Below are positions 10,879 through 22,117 of a stretch of DNA of 55,539 nucleotides, piece after piece (position 1 is the first letter of the stretch; every line of letters starts with the position of its first letter). Under the pieces are notes generated by a model. The model was not told the origin of the DNA, did not search any database, and was given only the letters and a program-made list of their open reading frames with translations. The stretch is from UBA7396 sp034676185 (lineage in GTDB: Bacteria > Patescibacteriota > Gracilibacteria > BD1-5 > UBA6164), in NCBI GenBank assembly GCA_034676185.1, contig JAUCCN010000008.1, positions 1 to 55,539 on the forward strand, given 5' to 3'. Both the position numbers and the translations under genes were made by a program.

Positions 10879-10888
10879 AAGCTTTTTT
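10856..10888 (+). terminator. terminator after the 79-aa ORF
   Basis: AAAAGCTTTTAAT and ATTAAAAGCTTTT pair around a short CAAA loop, then a T run. It overlaps the stop codon of the small ORF. Confidence 0.7.
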
Positions 10889-10897
10889 AGTTTTTAT

Positions 10898-10927
10898 TTG
10901 ACTTTTGAACTATTTTTGTAATATAAG
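10898..10927 (+). promoter_or_regulatory. possible rny leader promoter
   Basis: TTGACT at 10898-10903 followed by TATAAG at about 10922, spacing 18. It would produce a leader of more than 200 bases before rny. Confidence 0.4.
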
Positions 10928-10988
10928 TATAGCTTTTAAAACAAAAAAGCTATTCCTGAAAGATGTTAAAAAACTCAATTAACAAAAA

Positions 10989-11128
10989 ATTAAAAGAATA
11001 CAAAACACATTTTCAAATATTAAAAAATTATTATTTATTTCAATAAAGTTTTATTATTGAAATACTTCATTAAAATCTCTTTTTAAAGAAATCATTTTTC
11101 TATTTATTTTTATGTGTATTCTTTTAAT
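10989..11128 (+). ncRNA. structured leader or small RNA upstream of rny
   Basis: ATTAAAAGAATACA at 10989-11002 is exactly complementary to TGTATTCTTTTAAT at 11115-11128, and a further three bases pair after a bulge. Inside lies a smaller hairpin, CAATAA/TTATTG, near 11040-11058. No ORF fills this 285-base gap. The closing stem of 14 base pairs at a distance of about 110 bases is unlikely by chance even in AT-rich DNA. It could be a leader controlling rny, or a stand-alone RNA. Confidence 0.35.
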
Positions 11129-11163
11129 GGTGGAAACTATTTTATTATATTATTTTCAAAAAT

Positions 11164-12687
11164 ATGTATTATTATTTAATAACATGAATAGCTTGACTCA
11201 TAGTTTGAGGAGTTATTATGTTTTTGGTATCAAAATTGCTTGAATCAAAAAAAATAAGTGGAGCTGAAAAAGAAGTTCAACAAATTATAAAATCAGCAGA
11301 AGTTAAAAAAGAAGAAATGCTGAAAAAAGCAAAACAAGAATCTGATGTGACTCTTAATAAGGCAAAACAAGAATCAGCAGAACTTATGAAAAAAGCTGAA
11401 AAATTAGAAGAAAGACTCTTAGAAAAGGAGGAAAAATTAGAAATGAAATTAGAGGAAATTGGGAAAAAACAAGATGCTATTCTAGAAAGAGAAGAAAAGT
11501 TGAAAATGAAATACGATGATTTAACAAAAAAAGAAGATGAGCTTGGAGAAAAACTTTCTCAAATGGCTAAATTAACACAAGAAGAAGCTCGTGAATTATT
11601 ATTACAACAAGTAGCAGAAAAATACGGGAAAGATTCTATTACTCAAATAGAAAAATATAAAAAATCTATTGATGAAAGAAAAAATGAAATTGCTCGTGAA
11701 GTGATTATAAAATCTATTCAACAATATGCGGGAGATGTGACTTCTGAGGTAACTACAACTCTTATTCCACTTCCAAATGATGATTTAAAAGGAAAACTTA
11801 TTGGAAAAGAAGGAAGAAATATTGTGGCTTTTGAAAGAGCAACATGAGTAGCGCTTATTATTGATGATACTCCTGATACAGTATTTATTTCTGCTTTTGA
11901 TTTATTTAAGAGATATATTGCAAAAAAATCACTTGAGAAACTCCTTGATGATGGAAGAATTCAACCAGCAAGAATTGAAGAAATTGTAGAAATTACGACC
12001 AATGAAGCGGACGCATTATTAAAAGATATTGGAAAAAAGACTTTGGATGAACTCAATATTACTGGAGTTCCTGAAGAAATGATTCCGTTAGTATGAAAGC
12101 TAAGATTTAGAACGAGTTATGGACAAAATATTTTAAAACACTCAACAGAAGTTGCTTATATAGCTGAAAGTATTGCAAAAGACTTAAAACTTGATACAAC
12201 ATTGGCAAAAAAATGAGGATTACTTCATGATATAGGAAAAGCTCTTGATCATGATATAGAAGGAACTCATCCTGAAATTTGAGCAAAAGTTGGAAGAAAA
12301 TATGGACTTTCAGAAGATGTGATTGATATGATTGAAAATCATCATAATGAACCAACAGGACTTACTATTTATGCAGCAATTGTTCAAATGGCAGATGCTA
12401 TTAGTTCAGTAAGACCAGGAGCAAGAAGAGAGTCTATTGAGCAATATGTTAAAAGAGTAAAAGAAATGGAAGCTTTAGTTTGAAGTTTTTCTTGAGTAAC
12501 CAAAGCATATGCGATTAGTGCTGGAAGAGAAGTGAGAGTATTTGTTGACTCTGATACAATTTCTGATTTAGAAGCTCATGAAATGGCGAGAAATATTGCT
12601 TTAGATATTGAATCAAAACTCAATTACCCATGAGAAGTAAAAGTAAATCTTATCAGAGAAATGAGAGTAATAGAATATGCAAAATAG
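11164..12687 (+). CDS. rny: ribonuclease Y
   Basis: The 507-residue membrane-anchored endoribonuclease initiates mRNA decay. The N-terminal helix YYYLITGIAGLIVGGVIMFLV is followed by a long charged coiled coil (residues ~30-150). A KH domain follows with LIGKEGRNIVAFERATGV, then an HD domain with ILKHSTEV and LLHDIGKALDHDIEGTH holding the metal-binding His-Asp pair. This is the exact domain order of RNase Y, and the length is typical. I chose ATG 11164 because it adds the transmembrane anchor (with TGA glycines) missing from the later ATG 11218. Confidence 0.96.
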
Positions 12688-12690
12688 GAA

Positions 12691-12726
12691 AAAGAAGTCA
12701 AATAATTAAAGTTTGACTTTTTTTCT
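12691..12726 (+). terminator. rny terminator
   Basis: AAGAAGTCAAA pairs with TTTGACTTTTT around a short loop, then T-rich DNA. It begins three bases after the stop. Confidence 0.75.
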
Positions 12727-12771
12727 TATAATCTTAAAATCAACTCCATATTTTACCATTATAAATTATAT

Positions 12772-13557
12772 ATGTATCCCTTTTTTGAATTATTTTCATG
12801 ATTTTACATTTATACTTTCGGGCTTTCACTTACCATTTGTTTTTTTCTTTTTTTATGGATGTTAAGGAGATTGTGTCATAGATTTGGAATTAATGATACT
12901 TTCTTTTTTAATAGAATATTATGGTATTTTTTATCAATTTTTTTATTTTCAAGAATTTTTTATGTAGTAAGTAGATGGGGAGATTTTAAATATATGAAAG
13001 ATCCAGTAGAATTTTTCTTTATGAATGATTATAATTTTTCTCTTATTTGAGCATTTTTTTGATTTTTTCTGGTTCTTTATATTTCAGTAATATTGCATAA
13101 TCTAAGAAGTGGAAAATATGTGGATGTATCAGTATTATCATTTTTATTTGCTTCTATAATATGATATTTTTGAGCTTTTTTAGGAGGGCAAGTATATGGA
13201 AAAGAAACAAATTATGGTATAGAAGTGCTTTATAGTAATGCTTTTTCTCCAATTCCTTATGAAGTTCCCGTTTTTCCTTTAGCTATTATATATTGTCTTG
13301 TTTTTTTTGTGCTTTTCTCTGTCTTATATATGCTAGCTATGTTTGTATCAGTAAGAGGAATTATAGGATATACGGGACTTATTTTGATAGGAGCTATTTT
13401 TATAGTATTAGAAAATTTTAGTGGAAAGTATGATTTTTTTAAAACAGAGTTATGAATAAATTTTAATCAAATTGGAGCGATTGCTTTTATTATAGTTGGG
13501 ATATATGGACTTTATAGAATATATAAGACTCCAAAATCCACTGAAATAATTCATTAA
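12772..13557 (+). CDS. prolipoprotein diacylglyceryl transferase-like membrane protein
   Basis: The 261-residue protein has about seven hydrophobic segments. It begins FSGFYIYTFGLSLTICFFLF, as Lgt proteins do, and has GAFLGGQVYGKETNYGI where Lgt has the GNFINGELYGRPT signature, then a Pro-rich VLYSNAFSPIPYEVP loop. However, the SFHGG block with the functionally important His is replaced by SLIGAFFG. So the fold is probably Lgt-like, but activity in attaching diacylglycerol to lipoprotein cysteines is uncertain. It starts 84 bases after rny and is followed by comEC with a one-base gap. Confidence 0.6.
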
Positions 13558-13558
13558 T

Positions 13559-15040
13559 ATGTTGAAAAATAAAGTTTTTATTTTCTTTTTATTCTCATTT
13601 TTCTTTTGAATTTTTGTCTGAAATATGCTCTTTGAGTTATCTCTCATAGTAGTTTTTTTGAGCACCATATTGATATTTTTGGTAATTTTTCTTTGTTTTA
13701 TAAAAAAATACCATCTTTTTTTGCTTATTATTGGTTTTTGAATTACATTTTGATTATTATATTCAGGAATAAATAATTATTTCATAGACAAAAAAATATC
13801 TTTTATCGAGCATTTTTATGAAGAAAATGTTTCTTTCCAGTGAGAAGTAAAAGAATTATATAAAAAATCAAGTAATTATAATTCATATGTAGTAAAAATA
13901 TACTCTTTAAACTGAATGATTTCACCTGATATATATGCTATTATGTATTACCCTAAAAATTATCTTTTAGACCCTTCACAAGTAATTACTTTTCAAGCAA
14001 AAGTTATGAAGATAGATAATTTTTCAGATACTTTTAATTATCAAAAATTTCTTCAATCAAAAAATATTTATTTTCAATTATTTGTGAATAATGTTGATAT
14101 AATAGAGAAAAAAGAACTTCCAAAATGGAAACAATTTATTGTAGACACAAGGACAAATATTTTAGAAATTATCTATAATATGTATCCAAAAAATGAAGCT
14201 GTATTTTTAGCTTGAATTTTAATTTGAGCCAGAGAGGATATGGGAGAAGAACTGACTCAAAACTTTAATAATTCTTGACTTACTCATTTAGTGGCGGTAA
14301 GTGGATTTAATATTACTATTATTATTATATTTTTATGATTTTTACTGAAAGTATTTCCATTATTTTTCAGAACATTTCTTATTTGTATAGTTATCATATT
14401 TTTTGTTCTTTTAGTATGAGATAATGTTCCAGTAGTAAGAGCAGGAATTATGGGGCTTATTGGATATTTTATACTGGTTTCTGGAAGAAAGGCAGATAGT
14501 TTAACTCTTTTGTTATTTACTGCTTTTATTATGATTTTGTATAATCCATGGTTTTTGAATTATGATAGTTCATTTCACTTGAGTTTTTTAGCGGTTTTAG
14601 GACTTTTGTATTTCCAAAAATTTTGGGAAAAGATATTTTTCTTTTTACCAAGTTTTTTCGCTATTAAAGAAAGTTTTGTCTTGACTTTATCAGCTTTAAC
14701 AACAACTCTTCCTATTATGATTTTTAGTTTTTGACAATTTACTCTTTTTACTCCAGTTACAAATATGCTCGTTTGATGAATGATTCCTTTTGCAATGTTA
14801 TTTGGATTCTTGAGCATAGTAGGACAAACTTTTTCTTCGTCAATCTGATTTCTTTTTTGATTTATAAATTATTTTTTTCTCAAATATGTGATAGAAATTG
14901 CAAATTTTTTCGGAAGTTTGGAATTTGCTGTTTATAAAATAGATTTTTGAATCTATGGAGTGTATTTACAACTTTTGTATTTTTTTATGCTTATATTTCT
15001 TATAGTTTATTTTTGGCAAGAAAAAAATCCTACGCAGTAG
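13559..15040 (+). CDS. comEC: ComEC/Rec2-type DNA uptake channel
   Basis: The 493-residue polytopic membrane protein would form the channel carrying single-stranded DNA into the cell during natural transformation. It contains GILIGAREDMGEELTQNFNN and SGLTHLVAVSGFN, the conserved ComEC competence-domain signature, then VPVVRAGIMGLI and many membrane helices. An OB-like N-terminal domain (residues ~85-190) precedes the signature. The metallo-beta-lactamase domain found at the C-terminus of many long ComEC proteins is absent; it ends after the last helix, as in other short forms. It is probably co-transcribed with the upstream Lgt-like gene. Confidence 0.88.
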
Positions 15041-15045
15041 GATTT
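15023..15045. terminator. bidirectional terminator between comEC and the 196-aa gene
   Basis: AAATCCTAC-GCA-GTAGGATTT is a perfect 9-bp hairpin that overlaps both convergent stop codons, so it can end both transcripts. Confidence 0.7.
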
Positions 15046-15634
15046 AAGCTTGTCATGTGGATTCAGGAAATCAGTCTAGTATTAATTCAGCTGCAAGTTG
15101 TGTTTTTCAAGTTTCTCCATCATTTTGTTTTTGTTGTTCTCTATTTTTGTTCTTTATTTCTTCTTGTTTTTTATTATCATCTTTTATAGATTGTTTTAAC
15201 TCATCAAGAAAATCTTGTGATTTTTTTTCCGCTTCTTGTTTTGCTTCTTGAGAATGTTCTGCTTGGATATCATTTTCTCATTTTCTTGATTCTGCATGTC
15301 TTGTAGCAAATAATTCTTTTATTTCTTTATACGCAGTCAAAAGAGATTTTGTATCTTTTCATATATTTGCTTTTCTTTGAAGTGTTTTTAATTCTTGCTT
15401 TCTCTCATGAGAGAGATTGCTTAAATTTGCTTCCATCATTTTGTCCACTTTTGAATGAAAAGCATTTTCAAAATTTTTTTCTTTTGGGAGTGATGCATCA
15501 AATTTTGCTCAAGAAATTATTTCTCAAAATGATTTTTTATCAAAATCATCTCATCCTTTTTTTAATTCTTCACTAAATTCTTTTTCAAACTTTTGCTCAT
15601 CAAGGTTTTCATTTTGTTTCTCAGGATTCCCCAT
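15044..15634 (-). CDS. hypothetical charged coiled-coil protein, 196 aa
   Basis: The protein is very hydrophilic and probably almost entirely helical, with runs such as EAKQEAEKKSQDFLDELKQS and KDDNKKQEEIKNKNREQQKQ. It contains repeated TGA glycines near both ends, has no signal peptide and no membrane segment. I recognise no family. It is convergent with comEC, the two stops sharing one hairpin, and it has its own promoter with the TTGCAA -35 box seen elsewhere in the window. Confidence 0.7.
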
Positions 15635-15646
15635 AAGAGTTAATTA

Positions 15647-15690
15647 AAAAATAAACTTATTATCAGTATAGCATAATAAGTTTATTTTTG
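15647..15690 (-). terminator. gatA terminator overlapping the next promoter
   Basis: AAATAAACTTATTA and TAATAAGTTTATTT form a 14-bp stem around an 11-base loop. In the minus direction it follows the gatA stop by about 15 bases and ends in a T run. Confidence 0.65.
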
Positions 15691-15693
15691 CAA
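15665..15693 (-). promoter_or_regulatory. promoter of the 196-aa gene
   Basis: On the minus strand TTGCAA (15688-15693), a 17-base spacer and TATACT (15665-15670), about 30 bases before the ATG. It lies inside the gatA terminator hairpin. Confidence 0.55.
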
Positions 15694-15704
15694 AAATTTG
15701 AATA

Positions 15705-17156
15705 TTAGTCTTCAAATCATGGAGGATTTTTCTTTCAAAATTGAGTTGCTTGTTCATATACATGAGCTACTTCAAGAACTTTTTGATCTTCAAATTGAGG
15801 AGCTAATATTTGTAATCATACTGGAAGAAGTTCTTTTTCAGCATCTTCACTTTGTGTAAATCAAGCTGGAACAGAAATTCATGGAAGTCAAGCGAGACTT
15901 GCTGGAATAGTATATGCATCAGAGAGATACATTTTTATTGGGTCGTCAATTTTTTCTCAGATTTTCCAAGCTACATTTGGACTGACAGGACTAATAATAA
16001 CATCAACTTTTTCAAAAGCTTTTTTAAAATCTTCAATAATAAGAGTTCTCATTTGTCCTGCTTTTTTATAATAAGAATCATAAAATCCAGCAGATAACAC
16101 ATAACTTCCCAAAATACTTCTTCTTTGTGCTTCTTCTCAAAAACCTTCTCCTCTATTATTCATATAGAATTCTTGCATATCTGTATATGGTTTTGAAGAT
16201 GAATGACCGTATCTTAAGCCATCAAGTCTTCAGAGATTTGTAGAAACTTCTGCGGGCATTAAAATATAATAAGTAGCAATAGCATATTTTGTCATTGGAA
16301 GAGAAATATCTATAATTTCTGCTCATAATTCTCTACATTTTTCTACCGCTTCCAAAATAGTGTTTTTAACTCCAATATCAATTCACTGCTCAAAATATTC
16401 ACGAGGAAGTCCAATTTTTACTCATTTTAAATCTGTTTTTTCCCAAATTTTTGGATCAATTATATCTTTTTTTGCAAGAGAAGTATCTTCTTTTTCATCA
16501 TTTCCGTTCATAATATCATATAGAAGCCCCGCATCACGAACCGTTTTTGTAAGAGTTCCAGGACAATCTAAACTTGATGCCATTGGAATGACTCAAAATC
16601 TAGAATTTCTTCCATAACTTGGTTTAAATCCAACTACATTACACATACTTGCTGGTTGTCTGATACTTCATCCTGTATCAGTTCCAAGAGCAGCTGGACA
16701 AAGTCAAGCAGCAACTCAAGCAGCACTTCCTCAACTTGAACCTCCAGGAATTCTTTTAATCCCCCAAGGATTGATTGTTTTTTTGAAAAATGAGCTTTCT
16801 GTAGTTGATCACATAGCGAATTCATCCATATTGAGTTTCCCAATGGATGAAAATCAAGCATTTTTAAGGTGTTTTATTACTGTAGCATCATAAGGAGGTT
16901 TAAAGTTTTCAAGCATTTTTGAAGCACAGGTAGTAGGGATACCTATTTCACAAAAAATATCTTTTATTCAAATAGGAACTCAAGCAAGAGGTAAGTTTAT
17001 ATCTTCATTTAAACCATTTTTATTTATAAAATTATAAGCTCAAATTTTTGAGTCATATTTTTCAATTCTTGTTATAAAATAATCCCAAACTTGTTTTGAA
17101 GTGGTTTTTCAGGATTTTATATTTTCAATTATTTGGATAAGACTTAAATTCTTCAT
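15705..17156 (-). CDS. gatA: glutamyl-tRNA(Gln)/aspartyl-tRNA(Asn) amidotransferase subunit A
   Basis: The 483-residue amidase releases ammonia from glutamine for transamidation of mischarged Glu-tRNA(Gln) or Asp-tRNA(Asn). The amidase signature is complete: GVPIGIKD with the catalytic Lys, GGSSGGSAAAVAAGLCPAALG with the cis-Ser, and GTDTGGSIRQPAS with the nucleophilic Ser. The C-terminal LPVGLQILAPQFED is typical of GatA rather than generic amidases. No gatB or gatC is adjacent, so the complex must be encoded at dispersed loci. The gene is on the minus strand behind rplS, each with its own terminator. Confidence 0.93.
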
Positions 17157-17210
17157 AAATAGTGTGTTAATTTTAAAATTAGCTTTATTATATTGATTTT
17201 TTTTAAATGA

Positions 17211-17241
17211 AAAGAAAAAAACTGGATTTGTCCAGTTTCTT
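17211..17241 (-). terminator. rplS terminator
   Basis: AAACTGGA and TCCAGTTT flank a five-base loop and are followed, on the minus strand, by a T run. It starts about 27 bases past the rplS stop. Confidence 0.75.
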
Positions 17242-17266
17242 ATATTATAAATTTTAAAAATAATTA

Positions 17267-17620
17267 TTATCTTACTTCTTTTAATCTTGCTGCTTTTCCT
17301 GTTAAATCTCTGATGAAACCAATATGACTTCTTCTTACTTTAAATTGTCTGATAATTTCAATTTTTTCAATAGTTGGAGAATGAACAGCAAATATTTTTT
17401 CTACTCCAAAAGGTCCAACTTTTCTTCTTACAGTAATTGTTTTTTCTAAAGCAGTTTTTCCAGCTGTTTTAATAATAATTCCTTTAAATCTTTGAGTTCT
17501 TGTTTTTCCTCATTCGTTAATAATTTGGTATACTTCTACTTCCATACCAGTTCTAAAATCAGGAGTATTTGGTTTTACAAATTGAGCTTGTATTTTACTT
17601 ACTAAATCAAAATTTGACAT
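17267..17620 (-). CDS. rplS: 50S ribosomal protein L19
   Basis: The 117-residue protein matches bL19. It shows PDFRTGMEVEVYQIINEGGKTRTQRFKGIIIK, the family's opening, then TVRRKVGPFGVEKIFAVHSPTIEKIEI and the basic end VRRSHIGFIRDLTGKAARLKE. It sits at the interface of the ribosomal subunits. One glycine of the GGK motif is TGA. Unlike many bacteria, its neighbours are not rpsP or trmD. Confidence 0.95.
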
Positions 17621-17674
17621 AATATAATTATTAGTTTATAAAAATTTTTTAAATTAACTTTAAAAATCCCGCAT

Positions 17675-17702
17675 ATCATAATAAAAAAGTTTTTTTTTGC
17701 AA
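17675..17702 (-). promoter_or_regulatory. rplS promoter
   Basis: On the minus strand TTGCAA (17697-17702), a 16-base spacer and TATGAT (17675-17680), about 55 bases before the start. Confidence 0.6.
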
Positions 17703-17738
17703 GTTTTTTATTTTTTATCATTTTTGAAGGATATTTTT

Positions 17739-17767
17739 TTGCAATATAAAAAAATATATGATAAAAT
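17739..17767 (+). promoter_or_regulatory. promoter of the 17.8-22 kb operon
   Basis: TTGCAA (17739-17744), a 17-base spacer and TAAAAT (17762-17767), 24 bases before the ATG at 17792. It has the same form as other promoters in the window. Confidence 0.65.
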
Positions 17768-17791
17768 AAGAGAGATTTTAATAATAATTTA

Positions 17792-19630
17792 ATGTATATG
17801 AGTACTATACAAGAAACTCAAAAATGAGTAGAAATATGAACTTTTCAGTCACCGGAAGAGTTAGCAGTTGAGTTAGAGAGGAGAAGTAAAGTAAGTTTAG
17901 CAGAGAGAGTGAGGGCTATATCTGCTGAAGTTCAAGGTCAATCAAGAGATGTAAGGGAAAAATTAAGAGAAGAGTTAACTTCAGCTGAACAAAAGGAAAT
18001 TAGAGAAACTCTACCAGATGCAAGAGTTGGGGAAGTTTTTACAAAATGAATGACTCAAGATGAACAAATTTCTCAAGCTACTAAGCAAGCTGTTACTTGA
18101 GCTATTTGAAAAGAAAATGCCGAAAAATTAGAAAAAATAGAGGGAGTATGGAATAGACTTTCTACCGGAATGGATAAAATTTGAGACATTTTTAGTGAGA
18201 AGTGAATAATGGCTGGAATATGAGCAATTATTTTAATGTTTAAATGAATTTTTTCATGAGATTTTAGTCAATTAGATGCACTTTTAGATCCTAAAAAATC
18301 TGAAAAAAAGGCTGATAATAAAAAAGACTGAAAAACTCTAGATACAAATAATAAAGCACCTGATAATATTGCCTATCTTACCTCTTTAAAAGTAGTATTA
18401 TGATTTTCACCTGAAAGAACAGATGAAACATTTACTATTTTAAATTTACCTCAAATCAAAACAAAAACTTTTTCTCAACTTGAAACTGTAAATAGTAAAT
18501 GAATATCTGAAAAACTAGGAATTGATGCAAGTGGAAAAAATAAAACTGAATATGATAAATCGGTTTTTGATTCGATTCACCTGTTACAATGAAAAATGGA
18601 TATCATAGAAGATATTTTATGAAAAAAACATCCAAATTGGAAAAGTGAATTAACAGTAGAACAAATTTTAACAAAAATTTATAGTTATACAAAAATCTAT
18701 AATTCTTTTGAAAGCTATTCTCTTACTGATTTTAAAGAAGGAAAAATAAATTTTTGAAGCTTTAGTATTAATACATCTGGAGGTTCAGATTTAACTGAAA
18801 AATATGATGAATTAAAAAATGATAGAGAAGGAAAATTACATGGAGTTTCAAGTGAATTAATTGCTCAAATTGTATGAGATACCAATTCTAAAATCACCAA
18901 TGAAAATTTTAAAACTACGTTACTTAATTCATATTCATCTCCAAAAGATAAAGAATTCATAGAACAATTTAGTGTGTTTGGAAAATGAATGTTAGAAACT
19001 ATTAAAAATGATTTCTTTTTATGAGATACTAAATTTGAATGAAAATTTAAAGAATATTTTGATAAAAGAAATTTAAGTGCAAAAGAAGTATTTGAATTAT
19101 ATCTTATAACTTGATGAAAACATAAAGCTTCTGAATTTTCTTGAGCAGAAAAATGAATTATGTATTTAAAAGTTTGGTCTTTTTTAGGAACATCTGATGG
19201 ATATAAACTGAGATGAGAAACGTATGATAGAAGTTTATTAGAAGCAGCAAAATGAGAATCTTCAGATTTAGCACAAAAAATTCCAAGACCAGTTATTGAT
19301 ACCATAAAGTCAATGACAAGATATACTATTGAAACTACCATTGGAGCTTTATGAAATACTATGAAAGAAGTATTTGGACTTTTAACAATGGAACAAAAAA
19401 TCACATTTTGATTAGCAAGTTGAGTTGTTTTAGTATTATTATGGAGACTTGGGCCATTAAGAAATATTTTTAATGGAATTGCTATTTGATGATTATGAGT
19501 TTGAATTTTATGAATTGTAAAACAAGCTTATGCAAATAATCCTAAAAAATTTGAAGAAGCTTTTCCAAATCAAACTCCTGAAAAATTAGCAAAAGCAATA
19601 GAAAAAGAAGTTGATGAAAAAACAAAATAA
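17792..19630 (+). CDS. hypothetical protein with membrane segments, 612 aa
   Basis: The ORF has dozens of TGA glycines. The N-terminal ~120 residues are charged and helical (EELAVELERRSKVSLAERVRAI). A short hydrophobic segment follows at about 145-165 (GIMAGIGAIILMFKGIF), then a long soluble region. Near the C-terminus (about 535-580) lies ITFGLASGVVLVLLWRLGP with NIFNGIAIGGLGVGILGIV, a Gly-rich membrane hairpin. I recognise no family. It is followed after 28 bases by another large hypothetical, so the two probably form an operon. ATG 17792 and ATG 17798 are both possible starts in the same frame. Confidence 0.75.
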
Positions 19631-19658
19631 TCTTATTTCATCTAAAACAAAAATAAAT

Positions 19659-21971
19659 ATGGCATTAGAAAACCAAAATATAGCTGAAGTTCCTACTCAA
19701 AAATCACCAGAAGTAGCGCTTACACCAGAACAAATTCAAGAAAAAATTCTCCAAGAAGTCCTTGAAAAATATGGAGTTGATTTAAAAGAATATACTTATG
19801 ATCAAACAAAGTTTTGACTTCAAACATTAAAAATTGAACTGGAGACTACTCCTGAGGAATTATTAGTAGAAAAAAAATCTCAAGAGTTATATAAGGATTT
19901 TATTGATGGGCAATTACAAAATGGAAATGTCGAAAAAATAGTAAGTTTGGATTCACTTTCTCAATCTATTAATTCTGATAGAATTCAAGCTCTCAAAGAA
20001 GAACTTGAACCAATTTTAGATAAATGATTGGAAAAATATAGTTTTCTTGATGCGTGAAATAAAAATTTTATTAAACTTTGATTTATTAATTCTCTTTTAA
20101 AGTCTCCTGTTGCAGAAATTGGAGAATCTCTGATTGGTTGAGTTGGAAAATTTATCTGAAAACTCTCAAGTATTGATCCAAATAATATTCAATCTATTTC
20201 AAATGCATTAAAGGAAAATCCTGAAGATTCTTGAAGAACTCTTGCTCTTGAAGAAGAATTTACAAAAAAATGGAACTCTTATACAAATAAATTTGATCAA
20301 ATTCAAGAAAGATTTACAAAAGAAAACATTACTGATACAAAACAACAACAAAATATTCTTTCTCATGTGGATTGGTTGAGAAATCCTTCTCTTATTGAAG
20401 CTGGACCTCAATGATTAGATGTAAACAATATTGATTTTTCAAAAAAAGAAAAAAATACTGCTCCTTTTGATACAAAATCTCTCTCTGAATATATGCAAGG
20501 TTCAAGAGAAAAAATTACAGAACTTTCTAAAAAATTAAATATGTGAGATAAAACTTGAGATGTTTTATACTCAATCTTAAATGATGGTGGAAGTATTGGA
20601 AACGGAGTACAAAAAATAGTAGAAACTCTTTTAAAAATTCCATTTTTATGAAAATTTTTAGCTATTTTTTTGTGACTTTCAACTGACCCAGAAAAGGCTA
20701 TTGGGGAATTAAGAGAAAATACCAGTAATTTTAAAATACTTTCTAGTTTTAAATCACTTTGAATAACAAAAGATGAAAATAGTAAAGAAAAACCAGGGCA
20801 ACCACCTTTTGAAAAACTTGATTTTGGTGCTCTTTCTTTTAATAGTTTAAAAAAGGAGATTTCTTCTTTAAAACCTTTCTTACCTGAATGAAAAGAAAGT
20901 CAAGAAGATATGCAAAAATTTTGGCTTCAAGCTTTTTGAGAGGGGGTGCAAAAAGGTGGAATTATTCTTAAATTTGAATTATGAGAGAAAAAAGAATGAA
21001 AACTTACTTCATCTGAATTAAAAGATATTTTTAAAAAATGAATTTGAAATTATAATCAGGAAAAAGAAAAGAAAGAAACTGAAGCTGATACTGCAAAGAA
21101 AGCAGAAGAGCAATCTCAACTAAACACACAAATAACACAACTAAATTCTAGCAAAGATACCTTAAATTCTCAAATTGATACCATATCTTCTCTTATCAAT
21201 AAAGATTATGAGAAAGTAAGACATTGGGATGATGTACTCAATATCGGAGATATCAATGATATAAAAACTCAAGATATCATAAATCATAATTGAGATGATT
21301 TCAATTCTGTTATAGAGTCAATGTTAAAAACTGGTAGTTTAAAAGATTTAACAAAAGAAAATCTCGCATTGATAAACTCTCTTTTTTCTTATATTAAAGA
21401 ATATTGTAAAGAAAAAAATCTTTCAAATCAATGAGAAATAAAAGATTTCTTGAAAAATAATGAAATTTGATTTCATTCTTGGTTAGAACTCAAAAAAACA
21501 GAATTCACCAAACAAAAAGATTGAAAAAGAGATGAACTCGCTACTTTACAATGAAATCAAGAAAAACTTGATTTTACAAAAAATATTTGAGAGAAAATAC
21601 AAAATGCTCCTGATGGAACCAGTTTATGAAATGCAATAGATTTATGATGAGACAAAAAACTATCTTTTCATAAAGACTCTCAAGAATTAAATATATGAGA
21701 TGAAAAGTTTAAAATAGAATTAAATTCTAAATGAGAAAAATACAATCTAAAAGATATAAAAATAACAAGTGGAAAAGTTGAATTTATACCTGATATAGAA
21801 GATTGGAAATTAACAGCAGCAAGAAAGTTAAATCCTGAACTTTGATTTGTAAGCAAAGAAAAAGTTATCAATTGAATTACAGATTTAGTTACTAAATGAA
21901 CCTTTACTTATGAGAAAGACAAAACAAAATTAAGTTTTTCCAAAGTCCAAGAAGAAGTCAAAAAATCCTAA
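19659..21971 (+). CDS. large hypothetical helical protein, 770 aa
   Basis: The protein is mostly hydrophilic and helical. It has a coiled-coil stretch at about residues 470-515 (EADTAKKAEEQSQLNTQITQ and the following LNSSKDTLNSQIDTI). Two Gly-rich hydrophobic patches are visible: SLIGGVGKFIGKL (~160) and LLKIPFLGKFLAIFLGLS (~325). The C-terminus is beta-rich (LNIGDEKFKIELNSKGEKYNL). I recognise no family. It follows the 612-residue gene in the same direction. An in-frame ATG at 19614 would add 15 residues and overlap the preceding gene, but I prefer 19659 because it does not overlap. Confidence 0.75.
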
Positions 21972-21973
21972 TC

Positions 21974-22036
21974 CTGAACTGCCCCTAACTGAGTGGCAGA
22001 AAAGCAAAAAATGATTTATAGCGGGAGCTTCCTTAT
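21974..22036 (-). mobile_element. possible remnant of an IS200/IS605-type right end
   Basis: This intergenic stretch is clearly more GC-rich than its surroundings and contains CTGCC/GGCAG inverted arms. On the minus strand it reads EAPAINHF and ends near CHSVRGSS, which resembles the C-terminal tails of TnpB proteins that overlap the element's right end. No transposase body is present. The resemblance is from memory and not verified. Confidence 0.25.
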
Positions 22037-22058
22037 TTTTAGCGAAAATATAATTTTC

Positions 22059-22087
22059 TTGACATTTTAATTTTTTTATAATACAAT
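22059..22087 (+). promoter_or_regulatory. promoter of the small omega-like gene
   Basis: TTGACA (22059-22064), a 17-base spacer and TACAAT (22082-22087), 31 bases before the ATG at 22118. Confidence 0.7.
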
Positions 22088-22117
22088 TCATTTACTTATA
22101 TCATAATCATAAGGCAA

